From assembly GCA_903887485.1 (NCBI GenBank), contig CAISPV010000082.1, positions 1 to 47,438 of the forward strand: a stretch of 47,438 nucleotides of DNA. Reading direction: 5' to 3'. Position numbers and translations under genes: made by a program. The number at the start of each line of letters is the position of its first letter. The first letter of the stretch is position 1. This stretch comes from an uncultured Desulfobulbaceae bacterium. Its GTDB lineage: Bacteria; Desulfobacterota; Desulfobulbia; Desulfobulbales; Desulfocapsaceae. Below, one piece after another: positions 24,655 to 33,571 of the stretch. Below the pieces are notes generated by a model. The model worked only from the letters and a program-made list of their open reading frames with translations. It was not told the DNA's origin and did not search any database.

Positions 24655-24864
24655 ATGTCCCGTCTTATCTGTTACTGTTTTGGCTACACCGAGGAAGATC
24701 TGTGCCAGGACACCTTGCGTCATGGCCGTTCGCTGATCATGGAACGTATTGTTGCCGAAAAAAAAGAGGGCCATTGCCGGTGCGCGGAGACAAACCCCAC
24801 TGGCCATTGATGTTTGGGCCAAGTCCGCCAGGTGGTGGACTCGATTTTAAAAACCATTGCTTAG
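24655..24864 (+). CDS. small BFD-like [2Fe-2S]-type selenoprotein (UGA read as Sec)
   Basis: The ATG at 24655 follows TTTGGAGGAACGC. The frame reads MSRLICYCFGYTEEDL with Cys6/Cys8, then HCRCAETNPTGH with Cys41/Cys43, and meets TGA at 24808-24810. Decoding continues in frame as Cys-Leu-Gly-Gln-Val-Arg to TAG at 24862-24864, ten or so bases before the next ATG and directly before its ribosome site. The result is 69 residues with Sec52-Cys53. The whole C-X-C...C-X-C...NPxG-x-(U/C)-C-L-G pattern is that of small BFD/CopZ-N-like iron-sulfur proteins, so stopping at the TGA would remove a conserved end. A stem-loop follows the TGA at the right distance. It is likely an electron-transfer or metal-handling protein, and it is coupled to the TauE/SafE gene downstream. 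Confidence 0.85.
24822..24841 (+). promoter_or_regulatory. candidate bacterial SECIS element for the BFD-like selenoprotein
   Basis: AGTCCGCC (24822-24829) pairs with GGTGGACT (24834-24841), eight pairs including one G-U, around the loop AGGT. It starts 11 bases after the UGA at 24808-24810. A short stem with G and U in the apical loop just downstream of UGA is what SelB recognises. Confidence 0.7.
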
Positions 24865-24877
24865 AGGAGGCGCTCTG

Positions 24878-25849
24878 ATGTACTTTCCCGTTGCCGGTAT
24901 AGAGGTCAACCCGTTGGTGCCACCGCTGGTCGCCTTTGTGATTTCCCTGTTCACCTCCATGGGCGGGGTATCCGGGGCCTTTCTGCTCCTGCCCTTTCAG
25001 GTCAGTATGCTGGGCTTCACCAGCCCGGCAGTCAGTTCGACCAATCAGTTATTCAATATTGTGGCCATTCCCAGCGGGGTGTACCGCTATATCCGGGAAG
25101 GCCGGATGGTCTGGCCTCTGACCTGGATTGTGATTATCGGCACCCTGCCGGGAGTGCTGGTCGGGGCCATCGTCCGCATCAAATACCTGCCTGACCCGAA
25201 AAACTTCAAGTTGTTTGTTGGACTTGTGCTCCTCTATATCGGCGGGAGATTGCTCAAAGATCTGTTCTTCACCCAAAAAAAGAAGGATACCCCTTCGACG
25301 GAGGAACGGTTTCAGCAACAACGCAAACAACAACCCCAGACCCAAAAAACCAACTCCTCTGCCCCTGGTGAACAACTCTCCCGCGTCACGGTGCTGCAAT
25401 GGACGCCAGGCCGGATCGTCTATGACTTCTGCGGGGAGACCTTTACCGTCAATGGTGTGGGGGTCATGATCCTCAGCCTGATCGTCGGTATGGTGGGCGG
25501 GGTGTATGGCATTGGCGGCGGGGCGATCATTGCCCCGTTTCTTGTCAGTTTTTTCGGGCTGCCGGTCTATACCGTGGCCGGTGCGGCGCTGATGGGAACC
25601 TTTGTCACCTCGGTGGCCGGGGTGATCTTTTACCAGATTCTGGCGCCCTGGTATCCCGGCATGGCCATTGCCCCGGATTGGCTTCTGGGTTTTCTCTTCG
25701 GGATTGGTGGATTTGCCGGTATGTATTGCGGGGCACGGCTGCAGAAGTTTGTGTCGGCGCGATTCATCAAGTGGATTCTGGTGGTGTGCCTGCTCTTCAC
25801 GGCCAGCAAGTATATCTGGCCCTTCCTTGTTTCAATGGTGAACCCTTGA
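24878..25849 (+). CDS. TauE/SafE-family transporter with a cytoplasmic insert
   Basis: The 323-residue product has two TSUP halves. The first contains ISLFTSMGGVSGAFLLLPFQ with TSPAVSSTNQLFNI, and the second contains LIVGMVGGVYGIGGGAIIAPFLV, each followed by more helices. A Gln/Lys/Thr-rich hydrophilic segment of about 70 residues (around 125-190) separates them. TSUP proteins export sulfite or small organosulfonates, and some move other anions. AGGAGG lies seven bases before the ATG and touches the stop of the small selenoprotein gene. The stop overlaps the next gene (TGATG). Confidence 0.85.
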   Translation: MYFPVAGIEVNPLVPPLVAFVISLFTSMGGVSGAFLLLPFQVSMLGFTSPAVSSTNQLFNIVAIPSGVYRYIREGRMVWPLTWIVIIGTLPGVLVGAIVRIKYLPDPKNFKLFVGLVLLYIGGRLLKDLFFTQKKKDTPSTEERFQQQRKQQPQTQKTNSSAPGEQLSRVTVLQWTPGRIVYDFCGETFTVNGVGVMILSLIVGMVGGVYGIGGGAIIAPFLVSFFGLPVYTVAGAALMGTFVTSVAGVIFYQILAPWYPGMAIAPDWLLGFLFGIGGFAGMYCGARLQKFVSARFIKWILVVCLLFTASKYIWPFLVSMVNP

Positions 25850-27057
25850 TGAACAAGGAGAAAACCTATTTCGGCTTCGGTCGGAACGTCTTTTTCACCG
25901 GACTCGTCAGCTTCTTTATGGACGTGAGTTCCGAGATGATCTACCCGCTGGTCCCCATTTTCCTGGCAGGTGTGCTGGGAGTCAACATGTCGATGATCGG
26001 CCTGATCGAGGGGATTGCCGAATCAACGGCCAGTCTGCTCAAGGTCTTTTCCGGCTGGCTTTCCGATCGAACCATGCAGCGCAAGAATTTGATGCTGGCC
26101 GGATATGCCATCTCCACCCTGAGCCGGCCAATCATGGCCATGGCCGGCTCCTGGCAGCAGGTCCTGGCTTCCCGCTGCACCGATCGTCTGGGCAAGGGAG
26201 TCCGTACGTCCCCCCGGGATGCAATCATTGCCGAATCCACCGAATCTACCCATCTGGGCCGCGCCTTCAGCTTCCACCGGGCCATGGACACCCTGGGGGC
26301 AGTGGTCGGCCCGGCCATCACCTTTGCGCTTCTTGGGTTTTTCAATAACGACTATCGCAAGATCTTCTGGCTGTCGATGGTGCCCGGGGTGATTGCGGTC
26401 ATCTTGATTATCCTTTTCATCCAGGAGAAGAAAAGACAGCTGAAACCCGAGGCCGAACGGCCCAAGCTGACCCTCAACCATTTTGACTGGAAGGTGAAGT
26501 TCTTCATCGTGATTGCAGCCCTGTTTGCCCTGGGAAATTCAAGCGACGCCTTTCTGATCCTGCGGGCGCAGCAGATCGGGATCCCAACGCTCACGATCCC
26601 AATAGTGTATCTGGTGTTCAATCTTGTGTACTCCCTATCGGCTCTTCCGGCCGGGATGGCGGCGGACAGATTCGGCAGGAAGAGGATTATCCTGCTCGGG
26701 TTCGTGCTCTTTGCCGGGCTTTATTACGGCTTTGCGGTTGCCAAAAATATTTCTACTATCTGGATATTATTCGGCCTGTATGGTCTGTTCATGGGATTTA
26801 CCGAGGGGGTGCAAAAGGCGTTCCTGGCCACCATCATTCCCCCTGATTTCACGGCGACTGCCTTTGGTGTCTATGCCGCCGCCGTGGGTCTTGCCATGTT
26901 ACCGGCCAGCCTCATTGCCGGCTGGCTCTGGGATCATGTTTCTCCGGCTGCAACCTTCTATTTCGGTGCGGCCACGGCGAGTTTGTCGGCAATCCTTTTC
27001 GGCGTGTTGATGCTTCTGATCCGGTATTCGCAACCTGCGATAGTACGTGAGTTGTAG
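25849..27057 (+). CDS. major facilitator superfamily transporter
   Basis: The 402-residue product has about twelve helices and MFS marks: a conserved GWLSDRTMQRKNLMLAGYAI loop 2-3 motif and RLGKGVRTSPRDAIIAESTE between helices 4 and 5, typical of the drug/unknown-substrate branch often listed as MFS with a GKG-R motif. A second DRFGRKRIIL motif follows helix 8. The ATG overlaps the TauE/SafE stop by one base, so it is in the same operon. The substrate cannot be named. Confidence 0.88.
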   Translation: MNKEKTYFGFGRNVFFTGLVSFFMDVSSEMIYPLVPIFLAGVLGVNMSMIGLIEGIAESTASLLKVFSGWLSDRTMQRKNLMLAGYAISTLSRPIMAMAGSWQQVLASRCTDRLGKGVRTSPRDAIIAESTESTHLGRAFSFHRAMDTLGAVVGPAITFALLGFFNNDYRKIFWLSMVPGVIAVILIILFIQEKKRQLKPEAERPKLTLNHFDWKVKFFIVIAALFALGNSSDAFLILRAQQIGIPTLTIPIVYLVFNLVYSLSALPAGMAADRFGRKRIILLGFVLFAGLYYGFAVAKNISTIWILFGLYGLFMGFTEGVQKAFLATIIPPDFTATAFGVYAAAVGLAMLPASLIAGWLWDHVSPAATFYFGAATASLSAILFGVLMLLIRYSQPAIVREL

Positions 27058-27101
27058 TTTTTTTATCACAAAATTTTGAGTGTCTTTTCTGGAGGATATC
27101 G

Positions 27102-27476
27102 ATGCAGGAGGTTTTATTCATAGCAGGCTTCGGGGCGCTCGGCTGTGTGACCCGCTATTATCTCTCGGGTTGGGCCTATGACCTGTTCGGGAGGAGTTTT
27201 CCCTACGGCACCTTTGCCGTCAACATCCTCGGGGCATTTCTTATCGGCCTGGTTATGGAGTTCGGCATGCGGAGCACGCTGCTGCCGGTCAGTCTGCGTA
27301 TTGGACTGACTATCGGGTTTCTCGGCGGCTTCACCACCTTTTCCACCTTCAGCTATGAGACGTTCCGGTTATTGGAGGAAGGGGACTTTTTTGTAGCCGC
27401 AACCAATGTCCTGGGGAGTGTGATTGTCTGTCTGATTTTTACCTGGTTTGGTATTCATACTGCACGCTATCTTTAA
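27102..27476 (+). CDS. crcB: fluoride channel CrcB/Fluc
   Basis: The 124-residue, four-helix product has the CrcB motifs GALGCVTRYYLSGWAYDLFG, FPYGTFAVNILGAFLIGLV and GFLGGFTTFSTFSYET, with the Asn and Phe-box residues of the pore. Fluc dimers (antiparallel) let fluoride leak out of the cell. TGGAGGATATCG precedes the ATG. No fluoride riboswitch was recognised in the 44-bp gap after the MFS gene. Confidence 0.95.
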   Translation: MQEVLFIAGFGALGCVTRYYLSGWAYDLFGRSFPYGTFAVNILGAFLIGLVMEFGMRSTLLPVSLRIGLTIGFLGGFTTFSTFSYETFRLLEEGDFFVAATNVLGSVIVCLIFTWFGIHTARYL

Positions 27477-27491
27477 AGAATGGGGACAATT

Positions 27492-27833
27492 ATGACACGA
27501 TTCAGCGGCGAAAAGGTATTGATGCGGATATTCCTGGGTGAGAGTGACAAGATCGGGCATCGTCCACTCTATGAAGTCCTGGTTGAATTTTTCAAGAAAG
27601 AAGGGTTTGCCGGGGCCACGGTACTGCGGGGTGTTGCCGGATTTGGTGCGCACAGTGTTTTTCATACCGATAAACTGTTGCGGCTTTCTCTTGATCTTCC
27701 CATTATTATCGAGGTGGTGGAGAGTCAGGAAAAGATCGACGCCGTTATGCCCCGCATCGATGAGATGATGGACGGCGGCATGATCACTCTCGAAAAGGTC
27801 ACCGTGATCCGCTACACTTCCAAAGAAAAATGA
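27492..27833 (+). CDS. DUF190 PII-like small protein
   Basis: The 113-residue product matches the DUF190 family: MRIFLGESDKIGHRPLYEVL, GFAGATVLRGVAGFGAHSVFH and LSLDLPIIIEVVESQEKID. It has a ferredoxin-like PII fold. DUF190 genes commonly neighbour crcB, as here 15 bp downstream, and are presumed to sense or tune it. An ATG four codons earlier is a possible alternative start. Confidence 0.88.
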   Translation: MTRFSGEKVLMRIFLGESDKIGHRPLYEVLVEFFKKEGFAGATVLRGVAGFGAHSVFHTDKLLRLSLDLPIIIEVVESQEKIDAVMPRIDEMMDGGMITLEKVTVIRYTSKEK

Positions 27834-28107
27834 AGGTAAGCGAGACCTGAGAAAAAGAGATTTGCAGGTGTTTTGAACATATTATCTTGAAGGCGTGATT
27901 CTTGAGAGCGTGCGGCACAAGAAAGAGGGTATCGTGCATATGTGCTTTTGATTATTGTTTCAATATGTTATCGGTATAAATTAAGAAATATTGAGTGAAG
28001 ATATTGCAAATCTTCCCGAAGACGTTTATAACAAAATCCACTTTAGATGGGCCTGAAGCCCTGACGAATTCCAATCTTTCTTCCATTTCTTTTACTGGCG
28101 GTATGTC

Positions 28108-29331
28108 ATGACAGAAATTGACCTTTTACCTCTGCGGGCTGAACTGAAAAAGCAGTTTCAGGACAAGCTTCCCAATGCCAGAATCGACTATTGCCTCACC
28201 TGCGGCCTTTGCGCCAGCGGCTGTGCGGCCAGTGGTATCGAAGGCATGGATCCCCGCAAACTCATCCGCTATCTCGTGCTTGGTCAGGACGACCTGCTCA
28301 GAAATACCAACTGGATCTACTCCTGTTCTATCTGTCAGCGCTGCGAATACGCCTGCCCCATGGGGATCAATGTCGGCCGCTTTGTCTATGAGCTGAAAGG
28401 CATGCGCCCCAAGGAGCAACGGCCGGTCAACCTGCAGAGGTCCTGTGAACTGCAGAAGGATCCAGGGAACTCAACCGGTATCCCTAACGAGGATTTTGTC
28501 TGGGTGGTCGGCGATATTCTTGAAGAGATCCATGAAAATGAGCCGGAATGGGCTGATATGCAGGCCCCTATGGATAAGGTGGGCGCTCAGTTCTACCTGA
28601 ACCAGAATGCCAAGGAGCCGACGGTTGAGCCGGAGGAGATGGCCTTCATCTGGAAGATCTTCCATGCGGTCGGCATTGACTGGACCTATTCGTCCAAGTG
28701 GTGGGATGGGGCCAATTACTGCCTCTTCTCCGGTGATCCGGAAGATTGGGAATACACCGTCCGCAAGCAGGCGGAGACGGTGGATGCACTCGGGTGCCCG
28801 ACCTATATCAATACGGAGTGAGGCCACATGCTCTATGCAACCCTGGAAGGGTTGAAACGCTTCAACATCCCCCACAACTTCAATGTTGTCAGTATTATCA
28901 CCTATTATGCCCAGTGGATCCGGGAAGGCCGGCTCAAGGTGGATTCCTCGTGGAACACCGAAGGGTTGAAGTTCACGGTCCAGGATCCCTGCAAACTGGT
29001 GCGCCAGGGCCTTGGCGACCCGGTGGCCGATGACCTGCGTTTTGTTATCAAGCAGGTCTGCGGCGAAGAGAACTTCGTCGATGTCTGGCCCAATAAATCG
29101 AATAACTATTGCTGCGGCGGTGGCGGCGGCGCCCTGCAGGCTGGGTTTACCGATAATCGACGGCAACATGGCAAGATGAAGTTCGAGCAGTTGCATGCCA
29201 CCGGCGCCGATGTGGTGATCACTCCCTGTCATAACTGTCATGGTCAGATCAAGGATCTGGCCGAGTTTTATGGCGGCAAATGGCAGACCACCCACCTGTG
29301 GAACTGGATCGTCAAGGCCCTGGTCAGATAA
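28108..29331 (+). CDS. HdrC-HdrB fusion selenoprotein (HdrD-like) of the Flx-Hdr complex
   Basis: The frame from ATG 28108 has an HdrC-type part with two [4Fe-4S] sets: CLTCGLCASGC (Cys29-39) and CSICQRCEYAC (Cys73-83). It then runs to TGA 28819-28821 and continues in the same frame to 29331. Read through, it is 407 residues with Sec238 in the motif NTE-U-GHMLYATLEG, where HdrD/DsrK/TmcB-type CCG proteins usually have Cys in ECGH. The part after the UGA holds the second CCG motif: DPCKLVRQ, NNYCCGGGGGA and VITPCHNCHGQI. Each half alone would lack parts of the catalytic CCG fold. The expected role is disulfide or thiol redox chemistry at a non-cubane cluster, fed by HdrA. The alternative, two separate subunits with restart at ATG 28828, would need a weak ribosome site. 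Confidence 0.83.
28838..28854 (+). promoter_or_regulatory. candidate bacterial SECIS element of the HdrCB gene
   Basis: CAACCC (28838-28843) pairs with GGGTTG (28849-28854) around the loop TGGAA. It starts 17 bases after UGA 28819-28821, within the usual window for a SelB-binding stem-loop. The loop holds G residues but lacks an obvious GU pair, so it is a moderate candidate. Confidence 0.55.
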
Positions 29332-29358
29332 ACATACAAGGTTCATGGTAAAAAAATA

Positions 29359-32300
29359 ATGGCAGCAGGATCGGTATTAGTGATTGGCGGCGGTATCGCC
29401 GGCGTACAGGCGGCGCTTGATCTGGCAAACAGCGGGTTCCTCGTCCATCTGGTGGAGGGGACAACATCCATCGGCGGCAAGATGTCGCAACTGGACAAAA
29501 CCTTTCCCACCAATGACTGTTCCGCCTGTATCCTCTCGCCCAAGTTGGTCGAATGCGGCCGCCATTTCAATATCAATCTCCTGACCCTGTCAGACCTGAT
29601 TGCGCTTGAGGGCGAGCCGGGCCGCTTCAAGGCCGTTGTTCGCCAGCGTCCCCGCTATATTGATCCGGAAAAATGTATCGCCTGCGGACTGTGTGCTGAA
29701 AAATGTCCGAAAAAGGTGAGCAATGCGTTTAACGAGGGCATCGGCGAGCGCAAGGCGGCCTATCTCAGTTATCCCCAGGCAGTTCCCCTGAAGTATGCCC
29801 TCGATCCCGATCATTGTATCTGGATCAACAAGCCCGGTCGTTGCGGCCTCTGTGCCAAGGTCTGTCCGGCCGGCGCCATCAATTTTGACGACACGGCCAA
29901 AGAACATGTGCTGGAAGTGGGTTCAGTAGTGCTGGCCCTGGGCTTTTCTCCTTATGATCCCTCCTCCCTTGATTTTACCGGTTATGGCCGCCTGCCCAAT
30001 GTCGTGACCGCCATGGAGTTTGAGCGGCTGCTCAGTCCTTCCGGCCCCTGCATGGGCCACATGGAACGACCATCAGACGGTCGGGAACCCAAACGGATTG
30101 CCTGGCTGCAATGTGTTGGCTCCCGTGACATCAACCGAGTCGGCCATCCCTATTGTTCCTCCATCTGCTGCATGTTTGCCCTCAAACAGGCGGTGATTGC
30201 CAAGGAACATGCCCATGGTGAGTTTGAGCCTTCCATCTTTTATATGGATATGCGGACTCACGGCAAAGGCTTTGAGAATTATTATAACCGTGCCAAGGAT
30301 AATGGTGTCCATTTTCATCGGGCGCGGGTGCATTCGGTGATCCCGGCGGCGGATCCGGGTAATCTGCAACTTCGTTATGTAGATGAGCAGGGCCAGGTCA
30401 ACTTTGGTGAGTTTGACATGGTGGTCCTGTCTACTGGTTTACAGGTGGGGAAACAAACCCTGAACATGGCAGCCATGCTGGGCCTGGAGCTTGATGCTGA
30501 TAATTTTATCAAAACGGACAGCTTCAATCCGGTGGCCACCAGCCGACCGGGGATCTATGTCTGCGGCGCCGCCTCAGAACCCAAGGACATCCCCCAGTCG
30601 GTGATGGAGGCCAGTGCGGCCGCGGCGGAAGCAGGCCGAATCATGGCCCCGGCCCGCTGGACCGAGACCAGTAAAAAGGTGTACCCGGCCGAGATGAATA
30701 TTCACTCTCAGGCCCCCCGGATCGGGGTCTTTGTCTGCCACTGCGGCATCAATATCTCCAGTGTCGTTGATGTGGAAGCGGTGGCCGCCCATGCAAAAAA
30801 TCTGGATGGCGTCGTTTTTTCCCAGTGCAATCTCTTCACCTGCTCCCAGGATACGATCAACCAGATGGTGTCGATCATCAAGGAGCAGGGGCTGAATCGG
30901 GTGGTTGTGGCTTCCTGCTCGCCCCGAACCCATGAGCCGCTCTTTCAGGAGACCCTGCGCGACGCGGGCCTAAACAAGTTCCTCTTTGAGATGGCCAATA
31001 TCCGGGATCAGGATTCCTGGGTCCATCAACTCGAGCCGGAGAAGGCGACGGCCAAGGCCAAGGATCTGGTCGCCATGGCTGTGGCCCGGGTGCGGGGTGA
31101 AGGCGCCCTGCCTTATAATACCGTGCCGGTGACCAAATCGGCGCTGGTGATCGGCGGCGGGGTCTCCGGGATGACGGCGGCGCTTTCCATGGCCGAGCAG
31201 AATTATCCGGTGACCTTGATTGAGCAAAGCGATCTTTTAGGCGGCAATGGCCGCAAGGTCTATCGCAACTGGAAAGGAGATAAGTTTCTTCCCTTTATCG
31301 ATGAGCTGACCGCACGGGTTACTACCCATCCGCAGATCAGTGTCAAATTGAACACGGAGATAAGCGATGTCACCGGTTCCGTCGGCAAATTTATCACCAC
31401 CTTCAGTGATGGCCATTCCTTTGAACATGGGGTGGCGGTCATGGCTGTGGGTGGGAAGGCCTATCAGCCGGAAGGGCAATGGCAGTTCCTGCATGGGGTC
31501 AACCCCAATGTCCAGACCCTGCTGGAGCTGGATCAACGCTTCATTGACGAAGATGCAACGCTGAAAAGTATCAAACAGGCGGTCTTTATCCACTGTGTCG
31601 GCTCACGGATTCCCGAGCGGCCCTATTGCAGCCGGGTCTGCTGTACCCATGCCATTGATTCGGCGGTCAGGCTCAAGGAGCTGAATCCGGACATGGATGT
31701 CTTCATGCTCTACCGCGATGTCCGCACCTACGGGCAACGAGAGCGCCTCTATCAGGAGGCCCGGGCCAAGGGGATTCTCTTCATCCGTTACGACCTTGAG
31801 CATCTGCCGCAGGTGAGTGAAAAGGATGGCCAGCTGGTTATTCATGTCCATGATCCGATCATTGATGCCAATGTTATTATCCATCCCGATATGCTGGTTC
31901 TGGCCACGGCGGTGCAGCCCCGGCAGCAGACCGGTGTTCTTTCCAAGTTCTTCAAGTGTGCCGTGGACTCCCAGGGATTTCTGCTGGAGGCCCATATGAA
32001 ACTACGGCCCGTGGATTTTGCCACGGAAGGCGTGTTTCTGGCCGGGCTCTGCCATTATCCCAAACCCATGGAAGAGGCCATCGCCCAGGCCAAGGCCGCG
32101 GCGGCACGGGCTTCCATTATCCTGGCCTATGACGCAGTCCCTGCCGAAAGCGTCACTGCGGTGGTGACTGCGGCAAAATGTACCGGCTGCGGACTCTGTG
32201 TCGCGGTCTGTGCCTATAATGCGGTGAGCCTGAATGAGAATGGAGTGTCCACGGTGAATACCAGCATGTGCAAAGGCTGCGGCGCCTGTGTCGCCGGTTG

Positions 32301-32376
32301 CCGTTCCGATGCGATCAGCCTGAAGAATATCGGTAACGAGCAGATCATGGCTGCGGTTGATGCGGCGTTTTGTTGA
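29359..32376 (+). CDS. hdrA: HdrA-type flavoprotein, electron-bifurcating subunit (double-FAD long form)
   Basis: The 1005-residue protein has two Rossmann/FAD halves (GGGIAG near residues 10-15 and GGGVSG near 597-602). It carries the HdrA-specific QLDKTFPTNDCSACILSPKL (Cys53, Cys56), two ferredoxin motifs in the first half (CIACGLCAEKCP at 106-117, CGLCAKVCP at 162-170), the VFVCHCGINIS block at about 460 and a C-terminal two-cluster ferredoxin (CTGCGLCVAVC, CKGCGACVAGC). HdrA bifurcates electrons from NAD(P)H or H2 to ferredoxin and to the HdrBC disulfide site. It is longer than methanogen HdrA because of the duplicated half. No Sec codon is present. It starts 27 bp after the selenoprotein gene. 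Confidence 0.93.
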   Translation: MAAGSVLVIGGGIAGVQAALDLANSGFLVHLVEGTTSIGGKMSQLDKTFPTNDCSACILSPKLVECGRHFNINLLTLSDLIALEGEPGRFKAVVRQRPRYIDPEKCIACGLCAEKCPKKVSNAFNEGIGERKAAYLSYPQAVPLKYALDPDHCIWINKPGRCGLCAKVCPAGAINFDDTAKEHVLEVGSVVLALGFSPYDPSSLDFTGYGRLPNVVTAMEFERLLSPSGPCMGHMERPSDGREPKRIAWLQCVGSRDINRVGHPYCSSICCMFALKQAVIAKEHAHGEFEPSIFYMDMRTHGKGFENYYNRAKDNGVHFHRARVHSVIPAADPGNLQLRYVDEQGQVNFGEFDMVVLSTGLQVGKQTLNMAAMLGLELDADNFIKTDSFNPVATSRPGIYVCGAASEPKDIPQSVMEASAAAAEAGRIMAPARWTETSKKVYPAEMNIHSQAPRIGVFVCHCGINISSVVDVEAVAAHAKNLDGVVFSQCNLFTCSQDTINQMVSIIKEQGLNRVVVASCSPRTHEPLFQETLRDAGLNKFLFEMANIRDQDSWVHQLEPEKATAKAKDLVAMAVARVRGEGALPYNTVPVTKSALVIGGGVSGMTAALSMAEQNYPVTLIEQSDLLGGNGRKVYRNWKGDKFLPFIDELTARVTTHPQISVKLNTEISDVTGSVGKFITTFSDGHSFEHGVAVMAVGGKAYQPEGQWQFLHGVNPNVQTLLELDQRFIDEDATLKSIKQAVFIHCVGSRIPERPYCSRVCCTHAIDSAVRLKELNPDMDVFMLYRDVRTYGQRERLYQEARAKGILFIRYDLEHLPQVSEKDGQLVIHVHDPIIDANVIIHPDMLVLATAVQPRQQTGVLSKFFKCAVDSQGFLLEAHMKLRPVDFATEGVFLAGLCHYPKPMEEAIAQAKAAAARASIILAYDAVPAESVTAVVTAAKCTGCGLCVAVCAYNAVSLNENGVSTVNTSMCKGCGACVAGCRSDAISLKNIGNEQIMAAVDAAFC

Positions 32377-32406
32377 TAATAACTTGTTATTGTAAGTAAA
32401 ATAACT

Positions 32407-33165
32407 ATGGCTTATATCCGTCCAAAGAGTGCACATAACCTTTCCCCAGAAGAAAAGCGAAAGCTTTTGCAAGAGTATTTTGATTATTATCAAGAGGTGT
32501 CAGCCCATGATCCAAAATTGCTCAATTCTAAACTACCCCGCAGCGCATTAGATGATTTGTTGAATGAAATTGGAGAGTTGATTTCAAACAAAGCCGAGTT
32601 ACTTGCTTCTACTGACAATGAAGTTAGCCACTTTATAGCGGATAACCCTTTGCCAAAGCACTTAGAACAATATCTTCCAGACAATTTTAGAGTTTATTGC
32701 TTAGCACTAAATGCTATAAAGCAATGGTTGTCAGCTGAACAAGCTGCTACTGATCGGTATATTTTTGGAGGTACTGTCCGCGCTCAATGTAAGAGTTTAG
32801 CTAAATCTTGTTTAGTGTCGGGTAAACCTTCGAAGGAATGCACAATAGAGCTTCATCATCCTGTACGAGATGGTAGACCACCTATCCCAATAGCCAAGGA
32901 AGTTCATGCAGAAATCGAAGGTCAAGTTTCATCAGTTGACATACAAGATAAAATAATGGAGACAATCTATCCAATTAAACGGGAAGGTAACCGCTCATGG
33001 GTAATGCTTAAACTGGGTTGCGAGTTATTATTGGATATTGCAAATACAACAAAAAGCAAAAATGTTCAGGCATCTTCAAAAACATTTGCACGAAAAGCCA
33101 GCACTGCATCGGAATTGAATTATGGTGAGTTATTGAATTGGATAGAAACGAATGGACTCACTTAA
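32407..33165 (+). CDS. foreign protein with a degenerate HNH-like HH motif, unknown
   Basis: The 252-residue product is helical in its first 120 residues, then has a Cys/His stretch SKECTIELHHPVRDGRPPIP followed by a further His, reminiscent of a degenerate HNH nuclease core, and a helical tail. I do not recognise a named family. The gene is AT-rich with codons unlike the hdr/flx genes on both sides. It has only a poor ribosome site 30 bp after hdrA. Together with the next small gene it forms an insert in the Flx-Hdr operon; a restriction or defence-type role is possible but only a guess. Confidence 0.6.
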   Translation: MAYIRPKSAHNLSPEEKRKLLQEYFDYYQEVSAHDPKLLNSKLPRSALDDLLNEIGELISNKAELLASTDNEVSHFIADNPLPKHLEQYLPDNFRVYCLALNAIKQWLSAEQAATDRYIFGGTVRAQCKSLAKSCLVSGKPSKECTIELHHPVRDGRPPIPIAKEVHAEIEGQVSSVDIQDKIMETIYPIKREGNRSWVMLKLGCELLLDIANTTKSKNVQASSKTFARKASTASELNYGELLNWIETNGLT

Positions 33166-33232
33166 CATCATGAATGTACGGTGGTTGCATAAAGATTAAC
33201 TTATCGTATTAGAAAGACAAATTAAGCGGAGC

Positions 33233-33571
33233 ATGACCTATATGGCAAAAAGAAATTATTTCACACAGGATGAAATTGTGCTCTGTACTTATGCTGCATT
33301 GTATGATGTGAACGACTTTGGTGGTCAGTCAATGATTTATAGCTTAACTCATCGAAGTAGAGCATCCATCACAATGAAGATTGCGAATATAGCAGCTATG
33401 CTTGATGAAGTAAGTGTCCGTAGATATAACAATGTGACTCCACTTACAGGGCTTCCTCAAGGCCAGGTTGGTCGAAAGACTAATTGGGATATTGTCGGAT
33501 CGATTTATAAATTATCGAAGCATGAATTTCTTAAAAAGTGTCAAGATATTTTAGTAAAGAACCAAACCTAA
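33233..33571 (+). CDS. small foreign protein, HNH-nuclease N-terminus-like
   Basis: The 112-residue product reads FTQDEIVLCTYAALYDVNDF, then SLTHRSRASITMKIANIAAM and LDEVS. This resembles the N-terminal domain that precedes HNH or restriction endonuclease domains in some proteins, but no nuclease domain follows before the stop. It is AT-rich like its neighbour at 32407. Either a truncated gene or a stand-alone partner. Confidence 0.5.
   Translation: MTYMAKRNYFTQDEIVLCTYAALYDVNDFGGQSMIYSLTHRSRASITMKIANIAAMLDEVSVRRYNNVTPLTGLPQGQVGRKTNWDIVGSIYKLSKHEFLKKCQDILVKNQT

Noticed and set aside
25847-25849. TGA at the end of the TauE/SafE gene as another Sec codon
   Set aside because: The chain already has its full set of helices, and the TGA overlaps the ATG of a well-defined MFS gene in another frame.
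27058-27101. fluoride riboswitch before crcB
   Set aside because: The gap after the MFS gene is only 44 bp and the conserved riboswitch blocks are absent.
28471-29346. 291-codon open frame on the minus strand
   Set aside because: It lies opposite the HdrCB selenoprotein gene, which has clear cysteine motifs; the antisense product has no family features and no ribosome site.
32374-32376. TGA ending hdrA as a Sec codon
   Set aside because: It is followed at once by an in-frame TAA, and the C-terminal ferredoxin domain is complete.
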